A stretch of DNA of 64,000 nucleotides from Methanothrix sp. (GCF_016706325.1 NZ_JADJJX010000001.1:620001-684000); one strand, 5' to 3'; numbered from the stretch's first letter, positions 18,425 to 27,700 are shown. Numbers and translations are program-made. The notes: generated by a model not told the origin, from the letters alone.

Positions 18425-18733
18425 ATGATCAATGTAGATAGAGCGTTGAGAAGTTCCATCAGAACAGGAAATGTAATGCTAGGATCGAATAGGACAGTTG
18501 AAGCAGGACTTAGCGGAGAGGCAAAGCTCATAATCTATGCCCTGGATTGCCCTGTAGGCGTGCGCATGCAGTTGGAGACCATGGACCTGCCGGTCTACAG
18601 TTATCAGGGCATGGGAAAGGATCTCGGATCTGCCTGCGGAAAACCTTTCTCCGTGGCTGCATTGGCCATCATCGAGCCAGGCGACTCGGAGATAATGGCA
18701 CTGCAGCGGGAGATCCGGGGTGTTGAGGCATGA
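18425..18733 (+). CDS. rpl30e: Ribosomal protein eL30 (L30e)
   Basis: 102 residues with the L7Ae/L30e fold. The pattern GNVMLGSNRTVEAGLSGEAK followed by LIIYALDC, PVYSYQGMGKDLGSACGKPF and AIIEPGDSE matches archaeal L30e of the large subunit. Its place between rpoA2 and nusA is the conserved archaeal order. It overlaps nusA by four bases. Confidence 0.93.
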   Translation: MINVDRALRSSIRTGNVMLGSNRTVEAGLSGEAKLIIYALDCPVGVRMQLETMDLPVYSYQGMGKDLGSACGKPFSVAALAIIEPGDSEIMALQREIRGVEA

Positions 18734-19161
18734 GTGAGTTCAAGCTCACCACTGAAGGAATAAGATACATAGCACTCTTCGAGAGCCTCACAGGAGGCGT
18801 GGCAAGGGATTGTGTAGTGGACGAGGAGAACGATAGGATCATCTTCGTCATCAAAAAGGGAGATATGGGCGCAGCCATAGGCAGGAAGGGCTCCAACATC
18901 AACCGGGTCAAGAAATCGATCGGCAAGCAGATCGAGATTGTGGAGTACAGCGAGGATGTCAAGGTCTTCTTGGAGAACCTCTTTCAGCCCGCAGCCATCA
19001 AGAATATCATGGTCGTTAACAAGAACAGCAAGCGATTGGCTTATGTAGAGGTAGCAAACAAGGACAAGGGAATTGCCATCGGCAGGGATGGTCGTAACAT
19101 ACTTAAAGCCAAGATGCTTGCACAGAGGCACCATGGCGTTGATGATATCATAATTCAATGA
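18730..19161 (+). CDS. nusA: Archaeal NusA-like KH-domain transcription factor
   Basis: 143 residues made only of the two KH domains of bacterial NusA, with GXXG loops in AAIGRKGSNINRVKK and GIAIGRDGRNILKAK. It lacks the RNA-polymerase-binding N-terminal domain and the S1 domain, as is normal in archaea. It probably binds nascent RNA and affects termination. Operon position between L30e and S12 is conserved. Confidence 0.92.
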   Translation: MSEFKLTTEGIRYIALFESLTGGVARDCVVDEENDRIIFVIKKGDMGAAIGRKGSNINRVKKSIGKQIEIVEYSEDVKVFLENLFQPAAIKNIMVVNKNSKRLAYVEVANKDKGIAIGRDGRNILKAKMLAQRHHGVDDIIIQ

Positions 19162-19208
19162 TGAACCTGATTTCAGTGGCAGATCACGATTTATTCAAGG
19201 TGAAATGA

Positions 19209-19637
19209 ATGGGAAATGGAATCTATGCAGCCAGGAAACTGGAGAGTGATAGGAAGACGATGAGGTGGAGCCATCCCAAGTTTATCCGCAGGATGTCGGG
19301 GAGCAAGATGAAGGCCGACCCTCTGGGCGGAGCGCCCATGGGGAGGGGTATCGTCCTGGAGAAGGTCGGCATTGAGGCCAAGCAGCCCAACTCGGCCATA
19401 AGAAAGGCGGTGCGCATACAACTGATCAAGAACGGCCGCCAGGTTACAGCCTTTGCCCCGGGCGATGGAGCCATCGGATTCATAGATGAGCATGATGAGG
19501 TCCTGGTAGACCGCATCGGCGGGCGTCAGGGCCGGTCCATGGGGGATATCCCTGGAGTCAGATTCAAGGTCATCGCTGTCAATAATGTCTCCTTGCAGGA
19601 GCTCGTGCGAGGGAAGAAGGAGAAGCCGGTGAGGTGA
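19209..19637 (+). CDS. rps12: Ribosomal protein uS12
   Basis: 142 residues of archaeal uS12 with KQPNSAIRKAVRIQLIKNG, the accuracy-centre motif, and a C-terminal GDIPGVRFKVIAVNN. It lies at the decoding site of the 30S subunit. Its stop lies within the leader of rps7. Confidence 0.95.
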   Translation: MGNGIYAARKLESDRKTMRWSHPKFIRRMSGSKMKADPLGGAPMGRGIVLEKVGIEAKQPNSAIRKAVRIQLIKNGRQVTAFAPGDGAIGFIDEHDEVLVDRIGGRQGRSMGDIPGVRFKVIAVNNVSLQELVRGKKEKPVR

Positions 19638-19642
19638 TCGAG

Positions 19643-20200
19643 ATGAAGGTATTCGGCAAATGGGATAATATCGAGGCAGAGGTCCTGGATCCCGGTGTGA
19701 GAGGATACATGAACCTTATGCCAAGGGCGGTCATGCACTCCGGCGGAAAGCATGCCAAGCAGCAGTTCAAGAAGTCTGAGCAGCATATCGTCGAGCGCCT
19801 GGTCAATAAGATGATGCGCAAAGAGAGGAACACCGGCAAGAAGTTCAAGGCTTATGCCATAGTGGAAGGGGCCTTCGATATCATCGCCAAGAGGACCAAA
19901 GAGAATCCCCTTAACATCCTCGCCCAGGCCATAGCCAATGCCGGGCCGAGGGAAGAGGTCGTCCGACTCAAGTACGGAGGCATAACTGTGCCCAAGTCTG
20001 TGGACACCGCCCCCCAGAGAAGGGTGGACACTGCCCTGATGTTCATCGCCAAGGGAGCTCATGCCGCCTCATTCAAGAAAGCCAAGACGGTGGAGGCCGC
20101 CCTGGCCGATGAGATCATTGCTGCTGCCAATCGCGATGTTAAGAGCTATTCCATCAATCACAAGGACAGTGTGGAACGGGTGGCCAAAGCAGCAAGGTAA
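19643..20200 (+). CDS. rps7: Ribosomal protein uS7
   Basis: 185 residues: the archaeal N-terminus FGKWDNIEAEVLDPGVRGY, NKMMRKERNTGKK, GPREEVVRLKYGG and the C-terminal helix KSYSINHKDSVERVAKAAR. It binds the 16S 3' domain and nucleates its assembly. ATG at 19643 sits five bases after GAGGTGA; the GTG at 19634 is less likely. In many archaea fusA and tuf follow, but here the operon ends. Confidence 0.95.
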   Translation: MKVFGKWDNIEAEVLDPGVRGYMNLMPRAVMHSGGKHAKQQFKKSEQHIVERLVNKMMRKERNTGKKFKAYAIVEGAFDIIAKRTKENPLNILAQAIANAGPREEVVRLKYGGITVPKSVDTAPQRRVDTALMFIAKGAHAASFKKAKTVEAALADEIIAAANRDVKSYSINHKDSVERVAKAAR

Positions 20201-20244
20201 GTTCCTTCGATTAAGCAGAGAGATCTTCAATTAAGCAGAAAGAT

Positions 20245-20276
20245 ATAGGCGCTGGGTATCAATTCATAGCGCCTAT
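20245..20276. terminator. Perfect 9-bp hairpin after rps7
   Basis: ATAGGCGCT and AGCGCCTAT form a perfect inverted repeat with a 14-base loop. It is preceded by a short direct repeat (ttaagcagagagat / ttaagcagaaagat). It could end the rpo/rps transcript or act in the leader of the methyltransferase gene. No long T run follows. Confidence 0.4.
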
Positions 20277-20305
20277 ACAATCTATTCTCGCCTATCACAG
20301 GCAGT

Positions 20306-20968
20306 ATGCACATGAACATGAAGGCCTGGGATAGTGACTACACTATGCGGGGGCGGCTCTGGGGAGGGGGTGTCAGCGGTCTGCCCGATCTGCCCGCGGG
20401 GAGCACTGTCCTGGAGCTGGGCTGCGGGGATGGCAAGACCCTCTCTGCTATGCCTCAGGGCTGGAGGATCGCTGCCCTGGATATCTCTCTCCCTGCCCTG
20501 CGCCTCTGTGCCCGGTCGAAATCCGATCTGATCTTAGGCGAGGCGGAGAGGCTTCCATTTAAGGGGGAGAGCTTTGCGGCCATCTTCGCTTATCATGTGG
20601 CCGGCCATCTCCTCCTGCCCGGTCGCAGCTCTCTGGCCCAAGAGGCAGAGCGGGTCCTCCTTCCCGGCGGCAAGCTCTTCTTTCGGGATTTTGGGAGGGA
20701 GGATATGCGCATGGGCCGGGGCCTGGAGGTGGAGGAGGCCACATTTCTGCGCGGGACGGGCGTCGTCACCCATTACTTCACAGTATCTGAGGCCAAAGAG
20801 CTCTTCTTCCCGTTGACTCCCCTCTCAATCGAGAACCGCTGCTGGAAGATGCGAGCAAGAGGAGTCGATCTGGTTCGCTCCCAGGTGGAAGGGATCTTTT
20901 TCAAGGGCTCTTATGGGCCAGAGCCTGAGCCAGTCCTGGTATCTGATCCGCCCCCACCGGGACGGTGA
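20306..20968 (+). CDS. Class I SAM-dependent methyltransferase
   Basis: 220 residues. Motif I is VLELGCGDGKT, an acidic end of strand 2 lies in AALDIS, and post-motif elements include AERLPFKGESFAAIF and ERVLLPGGKLFFRDFG. The substrate cannot be inferred; the general type resembles ubiquinone/tocopherol-like small-molecule methyltransferases. The stop is 68 bases inside the end of the convergent S9 peptidase gene. ATG codons at 20306, 20312 and 20318 compete as start. Confidence 0.75.
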   Translation: MHMNMKAWDSDYTMRGRLWGGGVSGLPDLPAGSTVLELGCGDGKTLSAMPQGWRIAALDISLPALRLCARSKSDLILGEAERLPFKGESFAAIFAYHVAGHLLLPGRSSLAQEAERVLLPGGKLFFRDFGREDMRMGRGLEVEEATFLRGTGVVTHYFTVSEAKELFFPLTPLSIENRCWKMRARGVDLVRSQVEGIFFKGSYGPEPEPVLVSDPPPPGR

Positions 20969-23114
20969 TGGACGAGCCGTTCAGGGCCGGGCCTATGGGC
21001 TCGTACCTTCCCCCCAGGTGCTCTGCCAGGAAGGCCTCGGTGAGGGCATAGAAGGCCAGGCCGTTTCCCGGCCGGACAAAGCCGTGACCCTCATCAGGAA
21101 AGAGGGCATAAGTCACCGGGACGCCCCTCTCCACCAGGGCCCTGACGATCTGCTCTGACTCGTTCCTCTTCACCCGCGGATCATTCGCCCCCTGAGCGAT
21201 CAATAGGGGCCTTTCGATCCGGTCAGCCCGGGAGAGGGGGGAGCGCTCATCCAGCATCCTTCTGCCCTCCTCAGTTCTGTAGTCGCCTACCCTCCGGAGC
21301 TTGACCTCCAGGGAGGGGTTCCAGTACTCGGGGAGGGTGAGAAGGAATGAGGTGAGATTGGAGGGGCCGCAGATGTCCACTCCACAGGCGAAGAGCCCTC
21401 CAGTATTGGCCAGTGCAGACAGTGCGGCATAGCCGCCATAGCTTAGCCCCAATATAGCGATCCGGTCCGGATCTGCAATCCCCTTCTCAATCGACCAGCG
21501 GACGGCATCTAATAGATCCTCCTCCATCTTCCCTCCCCATTCGCCATCCCCGGCGTTGATGAACCTCTTGCCGAATCCCGAAGATCCGCGGAAGTTCACG
21601 CTGAGGACGGCATATCCCCGGTTGGCCAGGAGCTGATGGGTCTCGTCAAAGCCCCAGGAGTCTCTCGTCCAGGGCCCGCCATGAACATACAGCACCATGG
21701 GAAGGGGTTCATTTGGCATTCCGTCACCATCCTCATCCGTCCAGGGAGGGAGGGAGAGATAGCTGACCATATCCAGGCCATCCCTGGACCTTATGGTTAC
21801 ACAATGCATCTTTGAGAGGGGCAGCCTCTCCTGCATCCTATTGGCGCTGAAGAGAGGCTCAGCGACCCTGCCCCTCCTGTCGTACAGATAATACCTGGCA
21901 GGAGCAGAGTCGCTTATGAATCCGGCAATCCAGATGCTATCGTCTGAGGTGCGAGAGGTGACCATCAGGTCACCGGGGTTGAGCTGCTGCAGATACTCCA
22001 GATCAGGGCGAATGGACTCGTCCAGGACCGTCCAGTTATGCCGGTAATACTCGAAGCTCACCGCCTGAACGATGGGGCTTGTGGGATGGAAGAGGACCCA
22101 GCCCAGGTCTGAGCTGGGGTCCTGGGCCAGGATCTCAGTTCTTCCTGTCCGCAGATTCCAGGATGTCAGCGCTGCAGTATCTCTGCCCCGGCCCTCAGCC
22201 ATATAGAGAATATCTTCCTTCCTGTCGAAGCCCAGGGGGTAAGTGGTGGCGCTATCCAAGTAATCTATCTTCATGAAGGGCTTCCAGGAGCCTATGCCGT
22301 CAGTCTGCAGGTACTCAATGCCGTCCGCCATCACATCAACCGCCAGGAGGACCCTTAGATCATCGCCGGCCAGAAATCCAGCAAACCGGTCATTCCTCAG
22401 GACGAGGCTTCTCATTCCAGTGGTGATGTTGATCTGATACAGGTCGTGATACTCCCGATCCCTCTCGTTTATGCCCACTAAAATCTCCTCGGGAATCTCG
22501 TTGCTCGTGGCCAGCACATATGCGCTGACGTTGCCGTAAGGGGTGAGGTCCAGCCTCTCTCCGGTCTCTATGTCCAGTGAGTAGATATGCCAGTTCTCAT
22601 CCCCGAAGGTGTCCAGGGAGAAGATGATATGGCGGCCGGTGTCGGCCCAAAAGTAGCTCTCAATGCCCCGAATGGTCTCATTGGTGAGCGGCCGGGCCGA
22701 GGATAGATCGGGCTTCAGGGTCCATCTCCCCTCAGAGGCGGCAGGGAGCCTGTTCACAGGAGCTATCCAGATGTTGAAAAAACCGCTCTCCGCCGAGAGA
22801 TAGCTGAGCCAGCTGCCATCAGGGCTGATCTGAACCCCAACCCTCTCCGGAATGCCGAACAACAGCTGGCGAGAGATGAGCTTGAGGCCGTCCTCGCCCC
22901 CATTGCTATACAGGTCTGCGCCTGCTGCTGCTGTGCCACTGAGCTTTTGCAGCATCAGAAAGGTCAGGTTCAGGGAATCCTCAGATACATCCTGCAGCTG
23001 CTCTGCCCTGGCCGGGGCCGAGGAGAGGATCAGCAGCAGTCCGAAAAGGGCGGCCAGAAGAGGGGAGGGTTTATGTCCGATCGCATGGGCCTGGATTCTT
23101 CTCCCACTGGCCAA
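20901..23114 (-). CDS. Secreted S9-family prolyl-oligopeptidase-like peptidase
   Basis: 737 residues. The N-terminus has a hydrophobic stretch (LLAALFGLLLILSSAPARA) that should act as a signal peptide. A long beta-propeller region follows, then the alpha/beta-hydrolase domain with Ser in GLSYGGYAALSAL, Asp in ANDPRVKRNES and His in DEGHGF. All three catalytic residues are in the order of S9 peptidases, which cleave peptides after proline or other residues outside the cell. The six bases to the upstream membrane-protein gene suggest an operon. Confidence 0.85.
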   Translation of the reverse strand: MASGRRIQAHAIGHKPSPLLAALFGLLLILSSAPARAEQLQDVSEDSLNLTFLMLQKLSGTAAAGADLYSNGGEDGLKLISRQLLFGIPERVGVQISPDGSWLSYLSAESGFFNIWIAPVNRLPAASEGRWTLKPDLSSARPLTNETIRGIESYFWADTGRHIIFSLDTFGDENWHIYSLDIETGERLDLTPYGNVSAYVLATSNEIPEEILVGINERDREYHDLYQINITTGMRSLVLRNDRFAGFLAGDDLRVLLAVDVMADGIEYLQTDGIGSWKPFMKIDYLDSATTYPLGFDRKEDILYMAEGRGRDTAALTSWNLRTGRTEILAQDPSSDLGWVLFHPTSPIVQAVSFEYYRHNWTVLDESIRPDLEYLQQLNPGDLMVTSRTSDDSIWIAGFISDSAPARYYLYDRRGRVAEPLFSANRMQERLPLSKMHCVTIRSRDGLDMVSYLSLPPWTDEDGDGMPNEPLPMVLYVHGGPWTRDSWGFDETHQLLANRGYAVLSVNFRGSSGFGKRFINAGDGEWGGKMEEDLLDAVRWSIEKGIADPDRIAILGLSYGGYAALSALANTGGLFACGVDICGPSNLTSFLLTLPEYWNPSLEVKLRRVGDYRTEEGRRMLDERSPLSRADRIERPLLIAQGANDPRVKRNESEQIVRALVERGVPVTYALFPDEGHGFVRPGNGLAFYALTEAFLAEHLGGRYEPIGPALNGSSITVPVGADQIPGLAQALAHKSP

Positions 23115-23119
23115 GATCT

Positions 23120-23593
23120 CTACCTCCGCCTGAGACTTCTGCGTCTCCGCCGGCTCTTCCGGCTCCTGACCCAGGCTAAAGATGCAAGCAGGCCACAGAC
23201 CAAAAGCAGTCCTATGCCAATGGCGGCATAGGGGTATTTGGGGGCGTCCTCTCCCCCATCAGAAGAGCCCTCTCTTTTATTTGAAGAGCCTCCTGCCCCC
23301 TCCTCCTCATCCCCCGGCGTCCCCTTTGGCTCCTGCGCCAGATGCTCCTCCTCTGCCAATTGGGGTATGACCGATGCACCGACCACTATTGTATCTGAAG
23401 GGACCAGAACCTCCCGATAGTCGCCCGGCTTGGCATACTCATAAAATATATTCTCCTCCATCCTCTCCTTGGAGACGAAGTGCACCCCGTCCCGGGTGTA
23501 TGCTGTCTTGTTCCCTGCCCCCGGAGCCGGCGGGCAGAGAAACGCCAGCAGGATGAATAGAATCACAATCGGCCTTACTGCTTCCCTGAGCAT
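23120..23593 (-). CDS. Secreted or anchored protein, unknown function
   Basis: 157 residues. Signal peptide (PIVILFILLAFLCPPAPGAG), a folded region of about 60 residues, a Glu/Gly/Ser-rich linker (EEEGAGGSSNKREGSSDGG), one transmembrane helix (YAAIGIGLLLVCGLLASLAW) and a very basic tail of arginines. The layout suits a C-terminally membrane-anchored extracellular domain. I recognise no family. It lies directly upstream of the S9 peptidase gene and could be its partner. Confidence 0.65.
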   Translation of the reverse strand: MLREAVRPIVILFILLAFLCPPAPGAGNKTAYTRDGVHFVSKERMEENIFYEYAKPGDYREVLVPSDTIVVGASVIPQLAEEEHLAQEPKGTPGDEEEGAGGSSNKREGSSDGGEDAPKYPYAAIGIGLLLVCGLLASLAWVRSRKSRRRRRSLRRR

Positions 23594-23701
23594 TTAGTCC
23601 CCTCTTTGGCTCTGAGGATGATGGGGGAAATTCCTTAAATATTTTTTCCAATGCCGTCAGGTCTAAATGGGCGGGAGCGATCTCTATATGGATCGAAGAG
23701 A

Positions 23702-24889
23702 ATGGATCTGAATATCCTTGATACTCCAGGCTCGCTTCCCATGACTGTAGCATTGCGGCATGTGCTCCGGAGGAGGCGGCAGACCTTCCTCTCCCTTCTG
23801 GCGGTGGGCCTGGCGGTGAGCATCTCAATCATGTTCTCCTCTCTGATCAACGGCCAGCAGCAGATACTCACCAACCTGGTGGAGGAGAAAATGCCCCATG
23901 TGGTGGTCGAGCCCAGGGAGAATGAGGAGTTCATCCATCTTTACAAGAGCCTTTTAGACCGGATCGCCTCCCAGCCGGGGATAAGGTCTGCTGCTGCCTC
24001 CCTCACCACCCCTGCCACCCTCTCCCGCAAGGATAAGAGCAAGAACGCCCTGTTGAAGGGGTCCGACCCCCTGGAAATAGACAGGATATACAAGATACAA
24101 GGATCGCTGCTCCAGGGGGATTTCATCAATGCTCAGCAGGAGGGATTTGCTGCGATCGGAGTTAAGCTGGCCAAATCCCTGCAGCTCAGGCTCGGAGACC
24201 AGGTCCAGGCCACATTTCCCCGCTCCCACCCCCTCGATCTGAAGGTGGTGGCGATCTTCCAGACCGGCACTCCTCTGGACGAGCGGGTGGCATTTGTCTC
24301 CTTGGGCACTGCCCACAGCTTCAAGGGGGAGGGAGATGTGATAAATGCTGTGGATATAAGCCTGGATGATATCCGCCACTCAGGGAGCCTGGCCAGCTTG
24401 ATCAGCTCCTGGGGCTATAATGCCAGGAGCTGGGAGGAGAAGAACCCGGAGATCATGAGGGCGATAAACATCGGCGGCTTTTGGACTGGACTTTCTATAC
24501 TGCTCTTCATGGTGGTGGCATTCTTCGGCGTGGCCAGCATCATGAACCTGATGGTGGTGGAGAAGACAAGAGAGATCGGCATGCTCATGGCTATGGGGGC
24601 AAGGCCAAAGGACATCCGCAACATCTTTCTGGCGGAGAGCAGCCTGCTGGGCTTTCTAGGCGCAGCTGCGGGATCGGTGGTGGGCGTGGTGGGCGTCCAT
24701 TATCTGGGACGGGTCCCCTTCGAGGTCGCAGCCGGGGGGAGCGTGATCACCACTCTGCCCCTCATCCTGAACCCCTGGGATATCCTGCTTCTCGATCTTC
24801 TGGTGATAGCTCTGAGCATAGTGGCCGCCCTCTACCCAGCCAGGAGAGCCTCCAGAATCGATCCAGTGATCGCCCTGAGGGGAGGATAA
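23702..24889 (+). CDS. ABC transporter permease, FtsX/MacB type (1)
   Basis: About 395 residues. One membrane segment near the N-terminus (FLSLLAVGLAVSISIMFSSL), a large outer domain, then three C-terminal segments with the FtsX signature EIGMLMAMGARPKDI. This fits the MacB/LolC-E superfamily, which moves lipoproteins, peptides or drugs mechanically. A TATA-like ttaaatatt near 23635-23643 places transcription start after 23651, so the ATG at 23702 is preferred. It forms a three-gene operon with the next permease and the ATPase. Confidence 0.8.
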   Translation: MDLNILDTPGSLPMTVALRHVLRRRRQTFLSLLAVGLAVSISIMFSSLINGQQQILTNLVEEKMPHVVVEPRENEEFIHLYKSLLDRIASQPGIRSAAASLTTPATLSRKDKSKNALLKGSDPLEIDRIYKIQGSLLQGDFINAQQEGFAAIGVKLAKSLQLRLGDQVQATFPRSHPLDLKVVAIFQTGTPLDERVAFVSLGTAHSFKGEGDVINAVDISLDDIRHSGSLASLISSWGYNARSWEEKNPEIMRAINIGGFWTGLSILLFMVVAFFGVASIMNLMVVEKTREIGMLMAMGARPKDIRNIFLAESSLLGFLGAAAGSVVGVVGVHYLGRVPFEVAAGGSVITTLPLILNPWDILLLDLLVIALSIVAALYPARRASRIDPVIALRGG

Positions 24890-24898
24890 CTGGAGGAT

Positions 24899-26059
24899 AT
24901 GTTCGAGCTGGATATTGCCCTGAGGCATATGCTGACCAATAGGAGAGGCACGGCCTTCACTCTGCTCTCAGTGGCTATAGCTGTGGCAATTATCATCATG
25001 TCCCTGGGTATGACTGAGAGCGTGAGCAGCCAGATCATAGAGAACACTGTGAACAAGAACCCCCATATCCTGGTAGGCCCCAAGGAGGGCGAGAGCTACA
25101 TCAATATGTACCGCTCTCTCTCCAGTCAGCTCCGCTCTCATCCTGGGGTCTCTGCCCTCTCCCCCCGGCTGGTGGGACAGGGTGCAGCCCGTTTCCAGGA
25201 CAATGTGCAATCGGTGGAGTTTGTGGGGGTCAATCCCGGTCTGGAGGACCAGCTGATGAAGGTTCAGCAGTCGGCCATCTCCGGGGACTTCTCTCAGCTG
25301 AGGTTCAATAAGAGGGGGGCATTTCTGGGGTCCAGGCTGGCCCAGAATCTCAATATCAGAGAAGGAGGAGACTTCCATCTCCACCTTAAGAACGACTCCC
25401 TCCGGCTGAAGGTGATGGGCATAATGGAGAAGGGGACGATCAAGGACCAGACCCTGGTCTACATATCCTTGGACACTGCCCAGGAGCTGCTGGAGGAGGG
25501 TGATGTGGTAACTGAGATTGGTGTGAGGCTCTCGGACTACACCCAGGCCCCGGCCATGGCCAGGGAGTGGAATGAGATCAGCCAGTATGAGGCCACCAGT
25601 TGGCAGGATTTCAGCCCGGAGATCGCCAGGTTCGTGGGAAACCAGGGGGTCACCAATATACTCTTCTACATGTTCATATTCTTAATATCAGCCTTCGTCA
25701 TAGCCAATACCACAATAATGGTGGTGAGCAAACGGAAGCGGGAGATTGGGATACTTATGGCCATGGGAACGAGAAGGCGCTCTATACTGATGATATTCTT
25801 GCTGGAGAATGTGCTCATCAGCCTGCCGGCGGGAGCCCTGGGGGCAGCCCTGGGCTATGCTGCCGCCCGGGCGATAGCTCTTCTCCCCATGAATGTGACC
25901 AGCGCAGCAGCAGGAGATGGCAGGATAGTAATCGATCCCAGGCCAGAGTACTTCGCCCTTGCCCTGCTCTTCGCCCTCTCTTTGAACCTCATCTCCGGGC
26001 TCTATCCAGCATATTCAGCAGCAAGTCTCGACCCGGTGGAGGCGATTGGCAGTGAATAA
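24899..26059 (+). CDS. ABC transporter permease, FtsX/MacB type (2)
   Basis: 386 residues, a paralogue of the preceding gene with the same layout: an N-terminal membrane helix (AVAIIIMSLGM), an outer domain, and three C-terminal helices with REIGILMAMGTRRRSILMIF. Two different permeases plus one ATPase resemble LolCDE rather than homodimeric MacB. It starts nine bases after the first permease and overlaps the ATPase start. Confidence 0.82.
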   Translation: MFELDIALRHMLTNRRGTAFTLLSVAIAVAIIIMSLGMTESVSSQIIENTVNKNPHILVGPKEGESYINMYRSLSSQLRSHPGVSALSPRLVGQGAARFQDNVQSVEFVGVNPGLEDQLMKVQQSAISGDFSQLRFNKRGAFLGSRLAQNLNIREGGDFHLHLKNDSLRLKVMGIMEKGTIKDQTLVYISLDTAQELLEEGDVVTEIGVRLSDYTQAPAMAREWNEISQYEATSWQDFSPEIARFVGNQGVTNILFYMFIFLISAFVIANTTIMVVSKRKREIGILMAMGTRRRSILMIFLLENVLISLPAGALGAALGYAAARAIALLPMNVTSAAAGDGRIVIDPRPEYFALALLFALSLNLISGLYPAYSAASLDPVEAIGSE

Positions 26060-26792
26060 CAGAGATGATGATATAATTGTTCTGAAGGATCTATCCAAGA
26101 TCTATGGAGATGGGGTCCAGGTCCGCGCCCTGGACGGAATCAGCCTCAGGATCAAGGCGGGGGAGTTCGTGGCCATCGTCGGCCCGAGCGGCAGCGGCAA
26201 GAGCACTCTGCTCAATATGATCGGCCTGCTGGATACTCCCAGCCAAGGCCATATCACCCTCAAGGGGATCGATGTCAGCCGCGCCAGCCCGGATGAGAGG
26301 GCCCGCCTGCGAAACCAGGAGCTTGGATTTGTCTTTCAGTATCATCATCTGATCCCGGAGTTCACTGCCCTGGAGAATGTGATGATGCCCATGCTCATCG
26401 CCAATAAGAGCAAGGCCGAGGCTCACTTGCGAGCAGAGGAGCTTCTCGCCTCTGTAGGCCTGGGGGATAGGCTGCACAGCCGGCCCAATCAGCTATCCGG
26501 CGGCCAGAACCAGAGGGTGGCTGTGGCCAGGGCGCTGGCCAATGACCCCTCCATCGTCATAGGAGATGAGCTGACAGGAAACCTGGATACAAAATCCTCC
26601 CAGCTGATATACAATCTGCTTCGAGAGCTGAACCGGAAGATCAACCAGACATTCATCCTGGTGACCCATGACATGACTTTGGCGGAGAAGACCGACCGCA
26701 TACTGAGGATAGTGGATGGCAAGATAGTCTGCGAGATGAAGCGGGCGGGGGAAGATTTCGTTACCACTGATTATTGCGAGCGGGCAGAGTAG
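26052..26792 (+). CDS. ABC transporter ATPase, LolD/MacB type
   Basis: 246 residues: Walker A GPSGSGKST, Q-loop in FVFQYHHLIPEFTALENV (typical of LolD), signature LSGGQNQRVAVARAL, Walker B IVIGDELTGNLDT and H-loop VTHD. It powers the two permeases encoded upstream. The residue after the Walker B Glu is Leu instead of the usual Pro, a mild deviation. GTG at 26052 has better spacing to ggtggagg than TTG at 26046. Confidence 0.88.
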   Translation: MNNRDDDIIVLKDLSKIYGDGVQVRALDGISLRIKAGEFVAIVGPSGSGKSTLLNMIGLLDTPSQGHITLKGIDVSRASPDERARLRNQELGFVFQYHHLIPEFTALENVMMPMLIANKSKAEAHLRAEELLASVGLGDRLHSRPNQLSGGQNQRVAVARALANDPSIVIGDELTGNLDTKSSQLIYNLLRELNRKINQTFILVTHDMTLAEKTDRILRIVDGKIVCEMKRAGEDFVTTDYCERAE

Positions 26793-26895
26793 GGTGGTCT
26801 GCTCCGCCGGCCCCATTGGGGGAGCAAGGGGGTGCAAGCCAATTGGATGGGAAAATTGATAAGCTTGAAGACTTGAAAGAAGGTCGAGGTATTAT

Positions 26896-27510
26896 ATGAC
26901 CAAACAGATAATATATTTTGCAGGCGTGCTCCTACTGATGATGGCCGCAGCCCTGGTCGTCTCCGCCCATGACAGCTCCCCTGCCCTGAACGCCACTATA
27001 AAGAACATCACAGCAAACAACACCACATTGAATAATACAACCATCAACGCCACATTGAATAATACAACCATCAATGCCACCATCGCCCTGGACAATGCCA
27101 CCATTGCCCTGGACAATGCCACATTGAATGAGACAGTTCCAGCCACAGAGAATGCCAGCGTTGTTGTGGCCGCCAACGAGACCCTTCCTCCAGTCGAGGC
27201 TGCTCTTGAGAGTGTGACCGAGGCCCCAGCTGTGGTGGATGTGACCGCTCCGGAGGTAATTGAGGCCCCCCCTGCAGTCAATGAGACGGAAGCTGCTGTG
27301 GTGAGCGCTCCGGCAGTTGTCCCGAAGGAGGGAATTTTGGGCAAGATGGAGACCAGGCCGGCCCAGGCAGTGGCACTGGGAATGAAGATCAAACCAACCT
27401 TCATCGTCGGCAGCGGACTTGGTGCCGGCGAGACTGTCCAGGTGGGCGCCACCAAAGCCAGGGAGACTTATACCGTAGGCTCCCCTGCCAAATCCACAAT
27501 CGGCCTTTAA
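26896..27510 (+). CDS. Secreted Asn/Thr-rich, sequon-dense protein
   Basis: 204 residues. Signal peptide (IIYFAGVLLLMMAAALVVSA) followed by about 90 residues with a dozen or more N-x-T/S sequons arranged in repeats (NNTTLNNTTINATLNNTTIN; DNATIALDNATLNET). Then comes an Ala/Val/Pro/Glu-rich section and a C-terminal domain without a membrane anchor. It was probably heavily N-glycosylated surface material, perhaps part of the sheath or cell envelope. No family recognised. It follows the ABC operon by about 100 bases. Confidence 0.7.
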   Translation: MTKQIIYFAGVLLLMMAAALVVSAHDSSPALNATIKNITANNTTLNNTTINATLNNTTINATIALDNATIALDNATLNETVPATENASVVVAANETLPPVEAALESVTEAPAVVDVTAPEVIEAPPAVNETEAAVVSAPAVVPKEGILGKMETRPAQAVALGMKIKPTFIVGSGLGAGETVQVGATKARETYTVGSPAKSTIGL

Positions 27511-27553
27511 GGCAGATCAAGCTCGAAGGAAGCCTCCCGGTTGAGGCGCTCTC

Positions 27554-27657
27554 CCCGGCTGATCACCGGGATGAGAGCAGGAAGAGGCCTTCAGCCTCCC
27601 CCTCTGGGCTAGCCGATGCTCTGAAGAGGGGGCAAGATCCCCAGAGGCTCTTCCTGC
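27554..27657 (+). other. Highly structured intergenic RNA candidate upstream of mch
   Basis: Nested and competing inverted repeats: CCCGG/CCGGG hairpin (27554-27570); GCAGGAAGAG (27577-27586) with CTCTTCCTGC (27648-27657); CCTCTGGG (27601-27608) with CCCAGAGG (27640-27647); and, exclusive of the last, CCCCCTCT (27598-27605) with AGAGGGGG (27625-27632). It lies before the mch TATA box, so it is more likely a 3' end or separate RNA than the mch leader. Confidence 0.4.
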
Positions 27658-27700
27658 CTGCATTTATTTTCAGGAATCGATCTCCTGCCAGTCGATAGAC

